Assembly: GCF_037996825.1 (NCBI RefSeq)
Contig: NZ_JBBNAC010000001.1
Coordinates: forward strand, 2,170,001-2,234,000
DNA: 64,000 bases
Source of the DNA: Bdellovibrio sp. BCCA
GTDB lineage: Bacteria; Bdellovibrionota; Bdellovibrionia; Bdellovibrionales; Bdellovibrionaceae
Reading direction: 5' to 3'
A program made the translations under genes and the position numbers. This document shows positions 28,346 through 37,772 of the stretch, piece by piece; position 1 is the first letter of the stretch; each line of letters begins with the position of its first letter. Under the pieces are notes generated by a model that ran no database searches, had not been told where the DNA came from, and saw nothing but the letters and a program-made list of their open reading frames with translations.

Positions 28346-30360
28346 AGAATCGTTCTTGGGCGAACCTTTTGACTTTGTTTATCCTCTTAGTGGTCGCAGT
28401 CCCCTTCTGGGTGCAATCCAGGGACGATTCATATATTGATCTATTGCAAGACGGCGCCTTAGAAAATATCAATACTCTTGAAGATGAAATCCAAACTCGT
28501 GACGCGGCTTTAGAAATGAAAGACATTCAGGTCGACACGCAAGATGGTTTAAAACAAGACACTCCCGCTCGAAGTATCCGAGTCACATTAGGAACTGTTG
28601 AAAACGCTGCTTTTTACGAAGCACAGGTCGTTCCGTACAAACATATTTGGGCGCAACCGATGCAGTTCACAGTCCCGACCGCAGAACCCATCATTCGTCT
28701 TCGATTAAATCCCGGACAATATCAAATTCGCACAAGATCTTTGAGCGATCAGAGGATGCCTGGGCCTTGGGGGCCTTACAAAGCTTTCTGGGTTAATTTT
28801 TCTCCTCTGCGCAGTGCCTTTCCAAAACCTAACTCTGTGGTGGAAGCGAAATCAGATAAAAATGAAACCATCACTTTTGAATGGCCTAAAAAAGACGGTG
28901 CTAAGTTTTATTTATATATTCTGAAAAACCATAAAGGTGAAAACTTAAGAATACTTCTAACAAAACGAAACTGGTTGCGGGAGTCTTTGCAGCCCGAATC
29001 CCAATACTATTGGTCTGTTCTGCCGGTGCAAAATAAATCCCACGCCCTCTCGCTCTTAAAACAAACAGGTGGGGTTTCGTGTCACCGTTTTTCTCTTGTA
29101 AAAGCGACGGAAGGCGGGCGAGTTCTTAACGTGAAGGTGACGGCGAATAATAAAGCTGAAAAATATCAATTCGAAGTCGTTAGTGTGAGCAAAAACAATG
29201 AAACTTCAGAACCTTCTACCTATGATTCCTTTAGCCCTGGCGTTGCCTTAAAGCTAGCCCCCGGTGAATATGAAATTCGGAGTCGCTATATTTTAGAGGG
29301 CAATACACCTTCGGAGTGGAGTGCCCCTTCAAGCTTTTTCATTGCAAGATCGGCTCCTCGCCCGCTCAGTCCTGAACCACAAAGCACCGTGGAGTCCACC
29401 GACGATCTTAAATCTCAAACACGTTTTGAATGGTTGGCCGACAAAGGTGCTGATCGATACGAGTTCTCATTGTTTGCAGATGACGGCTCCCTAATTGAAA
29501 CAAAAATCACACAAGATCCTTGGGTTATTTTAAATCTTCCTGCGGGACAGCGATACAAATGGTCTGTGAAGGCTTTATCTCCAAGGGAAAAGTCAAATCC
29601 GGTGGATCGCGCTCCCGCTTCTGCTACAGAATTTGCAATTAATAATTATGTGAAACTGGATTTAGGTGTCTCGGAAGAATCTTCTCAGTTTTACGGTTGG
29701 GCTCGACAGATTTCTTCTTTCTCAAGTTTAAAAGGCGCCAATTATGATTTGAATTCAATTGTTAATCAGACTCTTTACTCTGGTGAAACAGAGGGAGCCA
29801 TTGGTTATTGGCATCGCAAATCGCGCTTAGGTGTTCTTGGTCAAGTGGGTACTTCTGGAGTTATTATTGACGGCCAATATCATGCCTACAACGACGCTGG
29901 AATTCATTTGGGATATCGCCATATTCTTGCCAACGGTGCTCGCCTCCGATTTTGGTTGGGATATGCCTATAAAGAAATACCGGAAGTTTTAACTCATCCG
30001 TTTACTTCTCAAGTTGATGTGAAACTTTTAAAAAGCATGGGTCCTGAATTGAGAACCGCGTATTTTGCTTCAATTACGGAGCGTATCGGTTATCAGATTC
30101 AAGCTTCGTATTATCTTGGCACTCAAGATCTTGGAACACCTAATGGGCTGTCGCAAAAAAATCGTTATTCTTATAAGGGCAGCCTCTTTGGCACCTATCA
30201 ATCAGATGAGCTTAACAAATGGCTTATCGGTTACACTTACAATGTCGAGCATGCAGAGTATGCGACCAATGATCCTATCGGACTTCCGAACACTGTCGAA
30301 TTGACAGGACATTATTTAAGTTTGATGTATGAATTTGGATTGCAAGCTCCGTTAAAGTAG
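28342..30360 (+). CDS. Envelope protein with Fn3-like repeats and a C-terminal beta-barrel-like domain
   Basis: 672 residues. N-terminal hydrophobic anchor or signal (LLTLFILLVVAVPFWV), then four related beta domains with the recurring pattern (F/Y)EW..K.GA..Y...(EWPKKDGAKFYLYI, EWLADKGADRYEFSLF) and L.PG.Y..R.R. From about residue 435 the sequence alternates polar and hydrophobic residues with aromatic strand ends (LRFWLGYAYKEIP, WLIGYTYNVEHAEY, LSLMYEFGLQ), as in an outer-membrane barrel. It may link periplasm and outer membrane. Third gene of the operon opposite the kinase; it ends only 2 bases from the convergent glycine-rich gene. Confidence 0.75.
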   Translation: MKNRSWANLLTLFILLVVAVPFWVQSRDDSYIDLLQDGALENINTLEDEIQTRDAALEMKDIQVDTQDGLKQDTPARSIRVTLGTVENAAFYEAQVVPYKHIWAQPMQFTVPTAEPIIRLRLNPGQYQIRTRSLSDQRMPGPWGPYKAFWVNFSPLRSAFPKPNSVVEAKSDKNETITFEWPKKDGAKFYLYILKNHKGENLRILLTKRNWLRESLQPESQYYWSVLPVQNKSHALSLLKQTGGVSCHRFSLVKATEGGRVLNVKVTANNKAEKYQFEVVSVSKNNETSEPSTYDSFSPGVALKLAPGEYEIRSRYILEGNTPSEWSAPSSFFIARSAPRPLSPEPQSTVESTDDLKSQTRFEWLADKGADRYEFSLFADDGSLIETKITQDPWVILNLPAGQRYKWSVKALSPREKSNPVDRAPASATEFAINNYVKLDLGVSEESSQFYGWARQISSFSSLKGANYDLNSIVNQTLYSGETEGAIGYWHRKSRLGVLGQVGTSGVIIDGQYHAYNDAGIHLGYRHILANGARLRFWLGYAYKEIPEVLTHPFTSQVDVKLLKSMGPELRTAYFASITERIGYQIQASYYLGTQDLGTPNGLSQKNRYSYKGSLFGTYQSDELNKWLIGYTYNVEHAEYATNDPIGLPNTVELTGHYLSLMYEFGLQAPLK

Positions 30361-30362
30361 CA

Positions 30363-31385
30363 CTAAGGATAAGAAATTATCACTTGTCCTGCGACTCCTG
30401 GAGATGTTGAAGCTGCTGCTCCCCCTGCCGCCGAAGTTCCTGCTTCTGCCGAGTTTCCTGGCGTTGCTCCACTGCCAGCCGCGGTTGTTGTGCCGACGCA
30501 AGTTCCGCCGCCGCCGCCGCCACCTTTATTTCCAGCCGCCGTTGCATTACTTCCAGCGACGCCACAACCTCCACCACCGGCACCACCAATACCGTTGTTG
30601 TTACTCTCTCCGCCGCCACCGCCGCCACCACCACCGGCTATGACATGAATCACGCTTCCTGTGTTTCGGATGACAGACGTAGCACCACCGCCTCCGCCGC
30701 CACGATTGGCAGCAAGACCACCGCCGCCGCCGCCACCGTAATTTCCTTTTCCACCGGCGGTTCCCGTTCCTTGTGCTGTTCCGCCACTTATATTGCCTGA
30801 ACCTACACCATCAGCACCGGCGGCAGTTGTTCCCCCTGTGCCTCCGGCATATGCGCCGCTACCACCAATTCCTGTGCCAGCGCCTCCTGCTGTTCCTCCC
30901 TGACCAATGGTGATCGTGAAGGTTTCACCAGGGGTCAAACCCGTGAGCGTCTTCGTAGAGTAACCACCACCTCCGCCGGAACCTGACTTCGTAGAAGCGG
31001 CACCACCAGCGCCACCGCCACCGCCCCAAGCTTTGATCGTGATGGAAGTACAATTAACAGGAACAGTCCATGTCGTTGTATCTGAAGTGATCGTTTGGGA
31101 GCCTGGACTGCAGCTTTGGCAAAGTCCAATGGTCACTCCCGGAGGAGGATTACTATAAAAATTTGTCCATTCGGTTGCAGAAGATGTGGGAACAAAAATT
31201 CCGTAATTGTTGGAATTGGTGACTCTTTTGCAAACAGAGTATTCCGTGATTTCTTTGGGATTGTCCTGAGTAAAAGAATTCGGAGTCTGCGGGCAACTTG
31301 TCACACCCGTTGCGCAAATGATGTGTCCTGTATCCGCGTAAGTGAGAGATGAAAAAAAAGATAAAGCTAAAAACAGTTCGCGCAT
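30363..31385 (-). CDS. Secreted glycine-rich fibre-tip-like protein
   Basis: 340 residues with a signal peptide (MRELFLALSFFSSLTYA). About residues 20-105 carry cysteines (TSCPQTP, GLCQSCSPG); then WTVPVNCTSITIKAWGGGGG opens a glycine-rich region ending GVAGQVIISYP. That opening and ending are typical of glycine-rich domains in phage receptor-binding tips, which fold as stacked polyglycine helices. It follows fibre 3 by 13 bases with an AAGGA site, so it is the last gene of that operon and may cap or extend the fibre. Poly-Gly runs explain the repetitive DNA here. Confidence 0.82.
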   Translation of the reverse strand: MRELFLALSFFSSLTYADTGHIICATGVTSCPQTPNSFTQDNPKEITEYSVCKRVTNSNNYGIFVPTSSATEWTNFYSNPPPGVTIGLCQSCSPGSQTITSDTTTWTVPVNCTSITIKAWGGGGGAGGAASTKSGSGGGGGYSTKTLTGLTPGETFTITIGQGGTAGGAGTGIGGSGAYAGGTGGTTAAGADGVGSGNISGGTAQGTGTAGGKGNYGGGGGGGLAANRGGGGGGATSVIRNTGSVIHVIAGGGGGGGGGESNNNGIGGAGGGGCGVAGSNATAAGNKGGGGGGGTCVGTTTAAGSGATPGNSAEAGTSAAGGAAASTSPGVAGQVIISYP

Positions 31386-31398
31386 AAAGAAAAATTCC

Positions 31399-34300
31399 TT
31401 ATCTTTTTTGTTCCATAATCATATTGCGAATTTCTTGAATCTCTTTACGCAAATCTTCATTTTGTTTTTTAAGCTCTTGCACTTCGGCTTTTAAAGACGC
31501 TACATCGCGGGTGTTTTTATGTATGACTTCTTCATGAGCCACACATATCCCATAAAGTTCTTTGGTTGCTTCAATTAAGGGAGAAACAACGTTTCCGTAC
31601 TTCACAGCCTTAAATCCCGTTCGCTCATCTGTGACCACGAGATCTGGCTCTACTTGCTCTACTTCTTGAGCGATGAGACCCACTTCTGGTTTGCCATCTT
31701 TAATCCAGTTAAAACGAACGCCCCTGAGTTTGAGGATTGTATCAAGACCTGACATCGTCACAATGTCTTTTTTAAGACGACGATCTGACGTGTAGTTATA
31801 ACTTGGCGCTGAAATACTTGTTGTTACCGTGAGTGTTCCACCGACAGAAGCATTTCCACTTGTCGTGACAGAAGCCACAGAAAGAGCAGCGGAAGTGCTG
31901 ACGTCCGCTCCGGTGATTGTGCCGTCTGTGATATCCGCAGAAGCCACGGAATTTTTAGTCGCGAGAGTTCCAAGGCCTGTGATATCGGAATTTGAAAGTT
32001 GCGCGGCAGTCCAACTTGCTCCACCCCAACGAAGAGTTTGTCCTGTTGTTGAACCATTGGAAATTGAAATCACCGGAGCCGCGCCACCTGAACTTGCAAG
32101 TGGTGCGGTCGCCGTAACTCCTGTCACATACGTCGTTGGTGCCTGACAGGCCCAACCTGTGGCCGTCCACGTTGCGACGTTGCCCGTAGTTCCACAGGCA
32201 AAATCAAAAAACTTTCCTGTGTTGTCTTTAATAACAAGTCCTGAGGTTGCAAGGTTAACTCCGCCATAATTTAGATCTGTACCTAAAATAGTTCCGTCTA
32301 AGATCTTCGCCGTCGTAATCGCATTTGCTGCAATTGTTGCTGCCGCAGATCCGGGACCTGATGCCGTTACGTCGCCCGTTAATGCTGTCACGTAATTACC
32401 AGCGGCTTGTTTTGAATTGAATGCATCGTAATCTGTTTTACTTAAAAGACCCGCCGTTGTTCCTGCCGTTGCTGCCATCGGAATATTCAAAGTGTGAACA
32501 TCCGATCCTGAAGACCATCCTGGAGCCGTGCCTGTAGTTCCAATGGCAAATGTTTGTGTGGAGCCCGTTTGTCCACCAAGAGAAGTTAAGCCTGCGCCAG
32601 AAATTCCCAAAGCTTTCACCGCAGCTCCATCCCAGTATTTCACTTGACCTGTTGTTGAGTTAAACCAAGTTTTACCTTTATCAGCCGCTGTGAAACCCGC
32701 AATCAAAGTAGCTTCAGTCGCATTCGTATAGTTTCCTAAACCAATTGTTCCCGTCATGACATCACCCGCTTTATTAAGCGGTGTATACGTCAATGCTGTT
32801 GTGACGTCCGAAGAACTGATCGTCGCGCCAACAGTCACACGGCCTTTTGCATCCACAGTTACTTTTGAATATGTTCCTGCCGTGACACCTGAGTTCGCAA
32901 GAGTCGTCGTCAATGATCCCGCCGTAGAAGTCACATCACCGGTCAATGCTGGCATACGTGCTGCTGCCAATGTTCCAGTGGCATCCGCAGTTCCAAGGTC
33001 TACAGAATTTTTTGTCGCAAGAGTTCCAAGACCAGTAATATCAGAGTCGGAAAGCTGTGCCGCGACCCAACTTGCTCCCCCCCAACGAAGAGTTTGTCCC
33101 GCTGTTGTCCCATTAGAAATTGAAATCACCGGAGCCGCACCACCAGAGCTCGCCAAAGGAGCCGTTGCTGTAACACCAGTCACAGTTCCTGTTCCCGCAT
33201 TATCAGTGCCGCAGGCCCACCCAGTGCCATTCCATTTTAAAACTTCGTTCGCCGCACAAGATGGCAAAGGAGCCGTTGGTGCCTGACATGCCCAACCGGT
33301 CGCGGTCCAAGTCGCTACATCACCCGTCGTTCCACAATTGAAGTTAAAGAATTTACCGGTATTGTCTTTGATCACTAAACCTGATGTTACAGTATTCACT
33401 CCACCGTAATTTAAGTCTGCACCTAAAATAGTTCCATCCAAGATCTTTGCCGTTGTCACAGCGTTTGCTGCGATTGTCGTTGCCGCTGAACCTGGGCCCG
33501 AAGCCGTCACATCACCAGTCAATGCAGTTATATAATTTCCTGCTACTTGTTTTGAATTAAAGGCAACGTAATCAGCGTTACTTAAAAGACCCGCCGTCGT
33601 TCCTGCTCCCGAAGCCATCGGAATATTCAAAGTATGAATATCTGATCCTGAAGACCACGCTGGAGCTGTTCCTGCAGTTCCAGTACTAAATGTTTGTGTA
33701 GAACCTGTTTGTCCACCAAGAGAAGTTAAACCTGCACCAGAAATTCCCAGCGCCTTTGCCGCAGTTCCATCCCAGTATTTTACTTGACCTGTTGTCGAGT
33801 TAAACCAAGTCTTACCTTTGTCTCCACTGCCGTAGCCAGAAATCAGAGTCGCTTCAGTCGCATTGGTGTAGTTGCCTAAACCAATACTGCCTGTCATAAC
33901 ATCACCAGCTTTATTAAGTGGTGTGTAACCTAAAGCACCCGTGACGTCTGCGGATCCAATATTAGCTCCAACAGTCACGCGACCTTTCGTATCTACTGTC
34001 ACCTTAGAATATGTTCCTGCTGTCACACCTGAATCCACAAGTCCAAGGGCGCCTGCCGTGTAAGTCAATGGTCCATTTACCGTCACTGTCGAATAAGAAC
34101 CTGCCCCATTTTTTTGCACGATGCCTGTTCCTAATAAAGAAACAAGATCCGTTGCGAGAATATTCGTTAACTGACTTCCATCCACTCCCGGAAGTTTTGC
34201 GGCTCCATCCAGTTTTACGATTTTATTAGCCGTTGTTCCCGTGTTCACGCTTGCAACACCACTAGCGACACTCAACCCTGACGTCGTCGCATCGGTATCG

Positions 34301-35547
34301 AACTGAACAATACCTTTTGCAGAATAAGAAGCATCCGATGCCGTCCAGCCGACTCCATCATCAGCAACGACCCACTTTGCTCCATCGTATTTCAAAATTT
34401 TATTCGCAGTTAATCCGGTGTCGTCAACAACACGGCCTTTGATTTTATTGACTGTTAAATTAGTATAAGTTCCAGAAACGTCTCCGCCGAAAGCAGCACT
34501 GGTCTCAATCACTGTTCCTTGCGGTAACAACGTTTTTGCAGCAGTTCCGTCCCAATAACGCAATTGTCCCGATGTCGACTGAATCCACATCGATCCTGTG
34601 GCGCTGACACCTAACGATGCCAACTGTCCTACAAGAGTCGCATCTTGAGCTGCCGTATAAGCTCCCACTCCCACAGTTCCCGTTACTTTTAACGAGCCAC
34701 CAACATAGACATTTTTATTGGCGTCAATGCTCATGGCCTCTGCAGAACCCGTATAAAATTTTAGACCATTTGAGTTTTCATTGCTTTCAATACGTGCTCG
34801 TTGTGTCGTTGTACCACTGTAAAACTCAACAGAGCTTGTTCCTCCGGCTCCCGTCGCAGCTCCCAAACGAAGTCGTGGAGAATTTTTCTGAATATCCACG
34901 TCGGCCGTCGCGGAACTTGTTCCCACTCCGACATTTCCTGTTGTCGAGATATTTCCTGTATACGAATTGGAACCATCAATTTTCGCGTAAAGAGAATCAT
35001 GGTTGTGTAAACTGCTGGCATCAGATCCATTTAACAATGACGTTAAAGCCGCTTGAGTTACGGTTGCATCTTTCGCAATAAAATCAGCAGCGCGTTTTCC
35101 CTCTAGCATATTTGTATTAAACGAAAAAGGTGCGGCACCCACCGTCTGCATATCTGAAAACGGCACACCGTCGACAAGAACCTCAATACGGCGCCAATCA
35201 TTTGCGACCGGCACATAAACTCCCGAACACGAATCTGAAATGCCGGGAGAACTATTATTAAAAATATTTGCAAAGTTATTACCCGGACCTGTCGAATGTC
35301 CTGTTGCTCCAATAAGAACCGAAAAAATTCCGAAAGCATTTGGTGAAACGCTTTGGGTGTCTTCGTAAAGGTAACATGATCCAGTCGGAGGATAGATTCG
35401 GTATTTTACAGTGACCGGTGTGTTGATAGGAACTCCACCTGTGTCAGTAAGACGTCCTTGAAATGGAATGAGCTGAGGCACGCTGTTTCCAGCGAAAGCC
35501 ACTTCGGCCATTCCAATAATGAATGCGATAATAAATTTATGGGCCAT
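31399..35547 (-). CDS. Fibre 3: MAT-type trimeric fibre with S74 chaperone and a divergent base
   Basis: 1382 residues from the ATG at 35547 (AGGGA site; an upstream TTG is less likely). Signal peptide ends near EVAFA. The base domain differs from the other four (LIPFQGRLTDTGGVP, NAFGIFSVLIG). The shaft has only one GNVGVGT unit but two long copies of a module starting near KAGDVMTG and including TGKFFxF.CGTTG and WTATGWACQAP. The S74 domain begins at about residue 1254 (SDRRLKKDI, GLIAQEVEQVEP), then a coiled coil. Its start overlaps the end of the lipoprotein gene by 11 bases, and the glycine-rich gene follows. Confidence 0.92.
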   Translation of the reverse strand: MAHKFIIAFIIGMAEVAFAGNSVPQLIPFQGRLTDTGGVPINTPVTVKYRIYPPTGSCYLYEDTQSVSPNAFGIFSVLIGATGHSTGPGNNFANIFNNSSPGISDSCSGVYVPVANDWRRIEVLVDGVPFSDMQTVGAAPFSFNTNMLEGKRAADFIAKDATVTQAALTSLLNGSDASSLHNHDSLYAKIDGSNSYTGNISTTGNVGVGTSSATADVDIQKNSPRLRLGAATGAGGTSSVEFYSGTTTQRARIESNENSNGLKFYTGSAEAMSIDANKNVYVGGSLKVTGTVGVGAYTAAQDATLVGQLASLGVSATGSMWIQSTSGQLRYWDGTAAKTLLPQGTVIETSAAFGGDVSGTYTNLTVNKIKGRVVDDTGLTANKILKYDGAKWVVADDGVGWTASDASYSAKGIVQFDTDATTSGLSVASGVASVNTGTTANKIVKLDGAAKLPGVDGSQLTNILATDLVSLLGTGIVQKNGAGSYSTVTVNGPLTYTAGALGLVDSGVTAGTYSKVTVDTKGRVTVGANIGSADVTGALGYTPLNKAGDVMTGSIGLGNYTNATEATLISGYGSGDKGKTWFNSTTGQVKYWDGTAAKALGISGAGLTSLGGQTGSTQTFSTGTAGTAPAWSSGSDIHTLNIPMASGAGTTAGLLSNADYVAFNSKQVAGNYITALTGDVTASGPGSAATTIAANAVTTAKILDGTILGADLNYGGVNTVTSGLVIKDNTGKFFNFNCGTTGDVATWTATGWACQAPTAPLPSCAANEVLKWNGTGWACGTDNAGTGTVTGVTATAPLASSGGAAPVISISNGTTAGQTLRWGGASWVAAQLSDSDITGLGTLATKNSVDLGTADATGTLAAARMPALTGDVTSTAGSLTTTLANSGVTAGTYSKVTVDAKGRVTVGATISSSDVTTALTYTPLNKAGDVMTGTIGLGNYTNATEATLIAGFTAADKGKTWFNSTTGQVKYWDGAAVKALGISGAGLTSLGGQTGSTQTFAIGTTGTAPGWSSGSDVHTLNIPMAATAGTTAGLLSKTDYDAFNSKQAAGNYVTALTGDVTASGPGSAAATIAANAITTAKILDGTILGTDLNYGGVNLATSGLVIKDNTGKFFDFACGTTGNVATWTATGWACQAPTTYVTGVTATAPLASSGGAAPVISISNGSTTGQTLRWGGASWTAAQLSNSDITGLGTLATKNSVASADITDGTITGADVSTSAALSVASVTTSGNASVGGTLTVTTSISAPSYNYTSDRRLKKDIVTMSGLDTILKLRGVRFNWIKDGKPEVGLIAQEVEQVEPDLVVTDERTGFKAVKYGNVVSPLIEATKELYGICVAHEEVIHKNTRDVASLKAEVQELKKQNEDLRKEIQEIRNMIMEQKR
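31952..34042. repeat. Internal duplication within fibre 3
   Basis: About 31952-32902 and 33009-34042 are two similar copies. In the KAGDVMTG part the period is 1140 bases (compare ATCACC-CTTTATTAAG at 32761 and 33901); an extra piece near 33190-33270 makes the second copy longer. Confidence 0.85.
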
Positions 35548-36082
35548 AAACAATCCCTGTTATCCCCGTTTGTAAATTCATTGTTGGAGAACTAAAATGT
35601 CCGTCAGTTCCCGCAATACTTGATGTGAATTGAACTTTGCCTGATGTGTCTTCGATCGCGTTTGCTGACGAAACCACTTGAAATGAGGCCGAGGTTGCTG
35701 GCAATACGAAGCGAATACGTGCTTTGGCGGCGGCCGTATGCCCCATCTTTGTTTTCGCGCGAACGTAAATATCCAACAGACCGCGAACAATCAAATGAAC
35801 TGTAAATCGCCCACTGGCACAGTTATCAGCTAAGCGCTGCCAGCTTGAGCCATCAAAAGAGTATTCCAACCCATACGATTTAGTGTCGCAGGTTCCTACC
35901 AGTACAAATTTTGTGGTTGGAGTTGTCGTCGAATAGTTGTCTGATCCGTCAAAAGTGGGAACGCTCGTCTTGATAAGCTCTTCCGAGCTTGGTGATGGCG
36001 ACGGAGAACAGGCGGCCAGCGTTATTGTTAAGAACGCGGCGACCCCGTTATTAAGAATTAGATACTGTAACGAACGAGTCAA
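35537..36082 (-). CDS. Lipoprotein, first gene of the fibre 3 operon
   Basis: 181 residues from a TTG preceded by GAGGTGG. The signal peptide ends in a lipobox (TLAAC, cysteine about residue 25), followed by a Ser/Pro-rich linker and a beta domain with a disulfide-capable pair (GTCDTKSYGLEYSFDGSSW and ADNCASGR). The last 11 bases overlap the fibre 3 start, so the fibre is translationally coupled to it. It could anchor or assemble the fibre at the outer membrane; this is inference from position. Confidence 0.8.
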   Translation of the reverse strand: MTRSLQYLILNNGVAAFLTITLAACSPSPSPSSEELIKTSVPTFDGSDNYSTTTPTTKFVLVGTCDTKSYGLEYSFDGSSWQRLADNCASGRFTVHLIVRGLLDIYVRAKTKMGHTAAAKARIRFVLPATSASFQVVSSANAIEDTSGKVQFTSSIAGTDGHFSSPTMNLQTGITGIVYGP

Positions 36083-36164
36083 AATCCACCTCGCAATACA
36101 TAACGGTGTTTTTGACCGAACTTTGAAGAAAACATTTCGATTTGTTACACGATTCTAACTTTAC

Positions 36165-36283
36165 GAGTCTTTTTTGTGTTGCTCCGTCCATCGATCGGGT
36201 GAGCGCAACAGGCCCACTTACCTGTAAATAAATTACATTGGTGCGACTTATTCCATGAATTGCGCTCCTACCAATATCGGAGC
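36165..36283. promoter_or_regulatory. Hairpin-rich divergent control region between fibre 3 operon and TIGR02147 gene
   Basis: The 252-base region 36083-36334 must hold promoters for both directions. It contains a TGTTGC (36177-36182)/GCAACA (36205-36210) stem with inner GCTC/GAGC pairing, and GCTCC (36264-36268)/GGAGC (36279-36283) around TACCAATATC. The string GAGTCTTTTTTGTG at 36165-36178 recurs exactly at 43325-43338. Confidence 0.45.
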
Positions 36284-36334
36284 ATTTGACTCGGTTTACC
36301 TCATGCCTTACGCCCTTGGTGACACTGAGGGGAT

Positions 36335-37093
36335 ATGGAATTTTCCGATTTTTTAAAAGAACATCATGAGCGAAGAAAACTTCGAAATCCGCAATACTCC
36401 TTGCGCGCATTTGCTAGGGATCTTGGCGTGTCTTCGGGGCGCCTGACTGACTATCTGTCGGGTAATACAATTCCTAGCGAAATCACTCTGCAAAAACTTT
36501 CTTCATCATTAGCCCTTTCATCTCTTGAGATGGAATCCGTTAGAGAGCTTTTGGAAAAACAAAAGTACATGTCTCGCGGTCAGGGTTTTGATCGGCAACT
36601 TACAGAAGAAGAATTCAAACAGGTTTCTGACTGGAGATGTTGGTCTATCCTTTCGCTTTTTAAAAGCAGCGAATTTCAGCCTGAGATTTCATGGATTGCT
36701 CAAAAAACAAAATTCTCCGTTCGAGAAGTTGAAGAACACATTCGCAACTTAGAAAATGCGGGCCTCGTCAAACAGACGGAATATGGTTACGTTCGTACAA
36801 ATCAAAGAGTTACAACATCCAATGACGTGCCTTCGCAGGCCATTCGCCAGGCCCATAAGCAATTTTTAAAAATCGCAGAGTCAGCAATGGACAACGTTCC
36901 TGTCGACAAGCGAGATATGACCTCGATGACGATGTGTATTTCATTAGAGAACTTACCTAAGGCAAAAAGTTTAATTGCCGAATTTAGAGCGAAATTGAGC
37001 GAGCTTCTTGAGAGCGGTCACGCGACAGAAATTTACAATCTTAACGTTGCCCTTTTTCCGGTTTTACCACAGGACTCTTATGAAAATGAATAA
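36335..37093 (+). CDS. TIGR02147-family (DUF4423) regulator
   Basis: 252 residues. The N-terminus has the family pattern DFLKEHHERRKLRNPQYSLRAFARDLGVSSGRLTDYL split by helix-turn-helix geometry, followed by a winged-helix-like middle (SVREVEEHIRNLENAGLV) and a C-terminal domain with MTMCISLENLPKAK and NLNVALFPV. The family is common in bdellovibrios and Fibrobacter and is thought to act in transcription control, though its function is not established. It is divergent from the fibre 3 operon and overlaps the start of the next gene. Ribosome site GAGGGG. Confidence 0.88.
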   Translation: MEFSDFLKEHHERRKLRNPQYSLRAFARDLGVSSGRLTDYLSGNTIPSEITLQKLSSSLALSSLEMESVRELLEKQKYMSRGQGFDRQLTEEEFKQVSDWRCWSILSLFKSSEFQPEISWIAQKTKFSVREVEEHIRNLENAGLVKQTEYGYVRTNQRVTTSNDVPSQAIRQAHKQFLKIAESAMDNVPVDKRDMTSMTMCISLENLPKAKSLIAEFRAKLSELLESGHATEIYNLNVALFPVLPQDSYENE

Positions 37094-37772
37094 GTATGTT
37101 TCTACTCTCATTGGAACGGTGATGCTTTTAACAGGAACGTCTGCCCATTCACATTTAAGGCTTGGCGATGAGATTGGAAATGGCGGTGGAGCTCTTCTTT
37201 GTAAGTACGACCTCACTGGAACAACCGAAATTCTATTTTATGATGAATATGAAGCTAGGTTTCGCTATGATTATTACGTTTCACGCTTACCGGGCGACCA
37301 GTCTCCACAAGAAAGTGCCGTGGCTTTTTTAGAAGGTATTAAAAAATTCGATCCAGAACTATTTGAGATTGCTGCCCGTTATGCCAGGTCGTTTATTGGT
37401 GATGCTGCTTTATTAGTTGAAAGCCGCTTTTTAAATACACCCGATATTGGATTTGGATTTATTCCTAGCAACTGTCAATACATTCAGTTGATTATTCAAA
37501 AACCACCCATTTTCCCTGGGGATCTCAGATATTGGGTGGACTTTGATCATTGGCAGCTACTAACAAACAATCAAAAAGGCATCGCCATTGTTCATGAGGT
37601 CCTCTATCGTCACGCTCGAGAAACAAATCCTGACATGTCATCGTCTGAAGGACTTCGTCATTTTGTTGGATTGATCATCTCCAATCGTGTCTCCAGTTTA
37701 TCACAAGCTGAATATGACAAGTGGAAGCGTCTTGCGGGAATTTTGGATCGCGCTACCACCATTAATCCTTAG
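37080..37772 (+). CDS. Exported protein with GNGGGALLC motif
   Basis: 230 residues from the ATG at 37080, which follows AGGA by five bases and overlaps the TIGR02147 gene by 14 bases; an ATG at 37086 is also possible. Signal peptide (MNKYVSTLIGTVMLLTGTSAHS) precedes GDEIGNGGGALLCKYD, a motif I have seen in small exported bdellovibrio proteins without known function. A later segment IVHEVLYRHARE resembles, but does not match, a HExxH zinc site. It is co-transcribed with the regulator and its 3' end overlaps the convergent KH gene by 11 bases. Confidence 0.75.
   Translation: MKMNKYVSTLIGTVMLLTGTSAHSHLRLGDEIGNGGGALLCKYDLTGTTEILFYDEYEARFRYDYYVSRLPGDQSPQESAVAFLEGIKKFDPELFEIAARYARSFIGDAALLVESRFLNTPDIGFGFIPSNCQYIQLIIQKPPIFPGDLRYWVDFDHWQLLTNNQKGIAIVHEVLYRHARETNPDMSSSEGLRHFVGLIISNRVSSLSQAEYDKWKRLAGILDRATTINP

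Noticed and set aside
30363-31050. Glycine-rich gene read in other frames as Val/Ala- or Leu/Pro-rich proteins
   Set aside because: Only the frame with signal peptide and GQVIISYP ending has family features; the others are by-products of GGN-rich DNA.
36051-36410. 119-codon minus-strand frame over the fibre 3 control region
   Set aside because: It overlaps the starts of both flanking genes and has no ribosome site or recognisable composition.
37080-37772. Zinc protease site in HEVLYRHARE
   Set aside because: Spacing is HExxxxH, not HExxH, and no third ligand pattern is visible.
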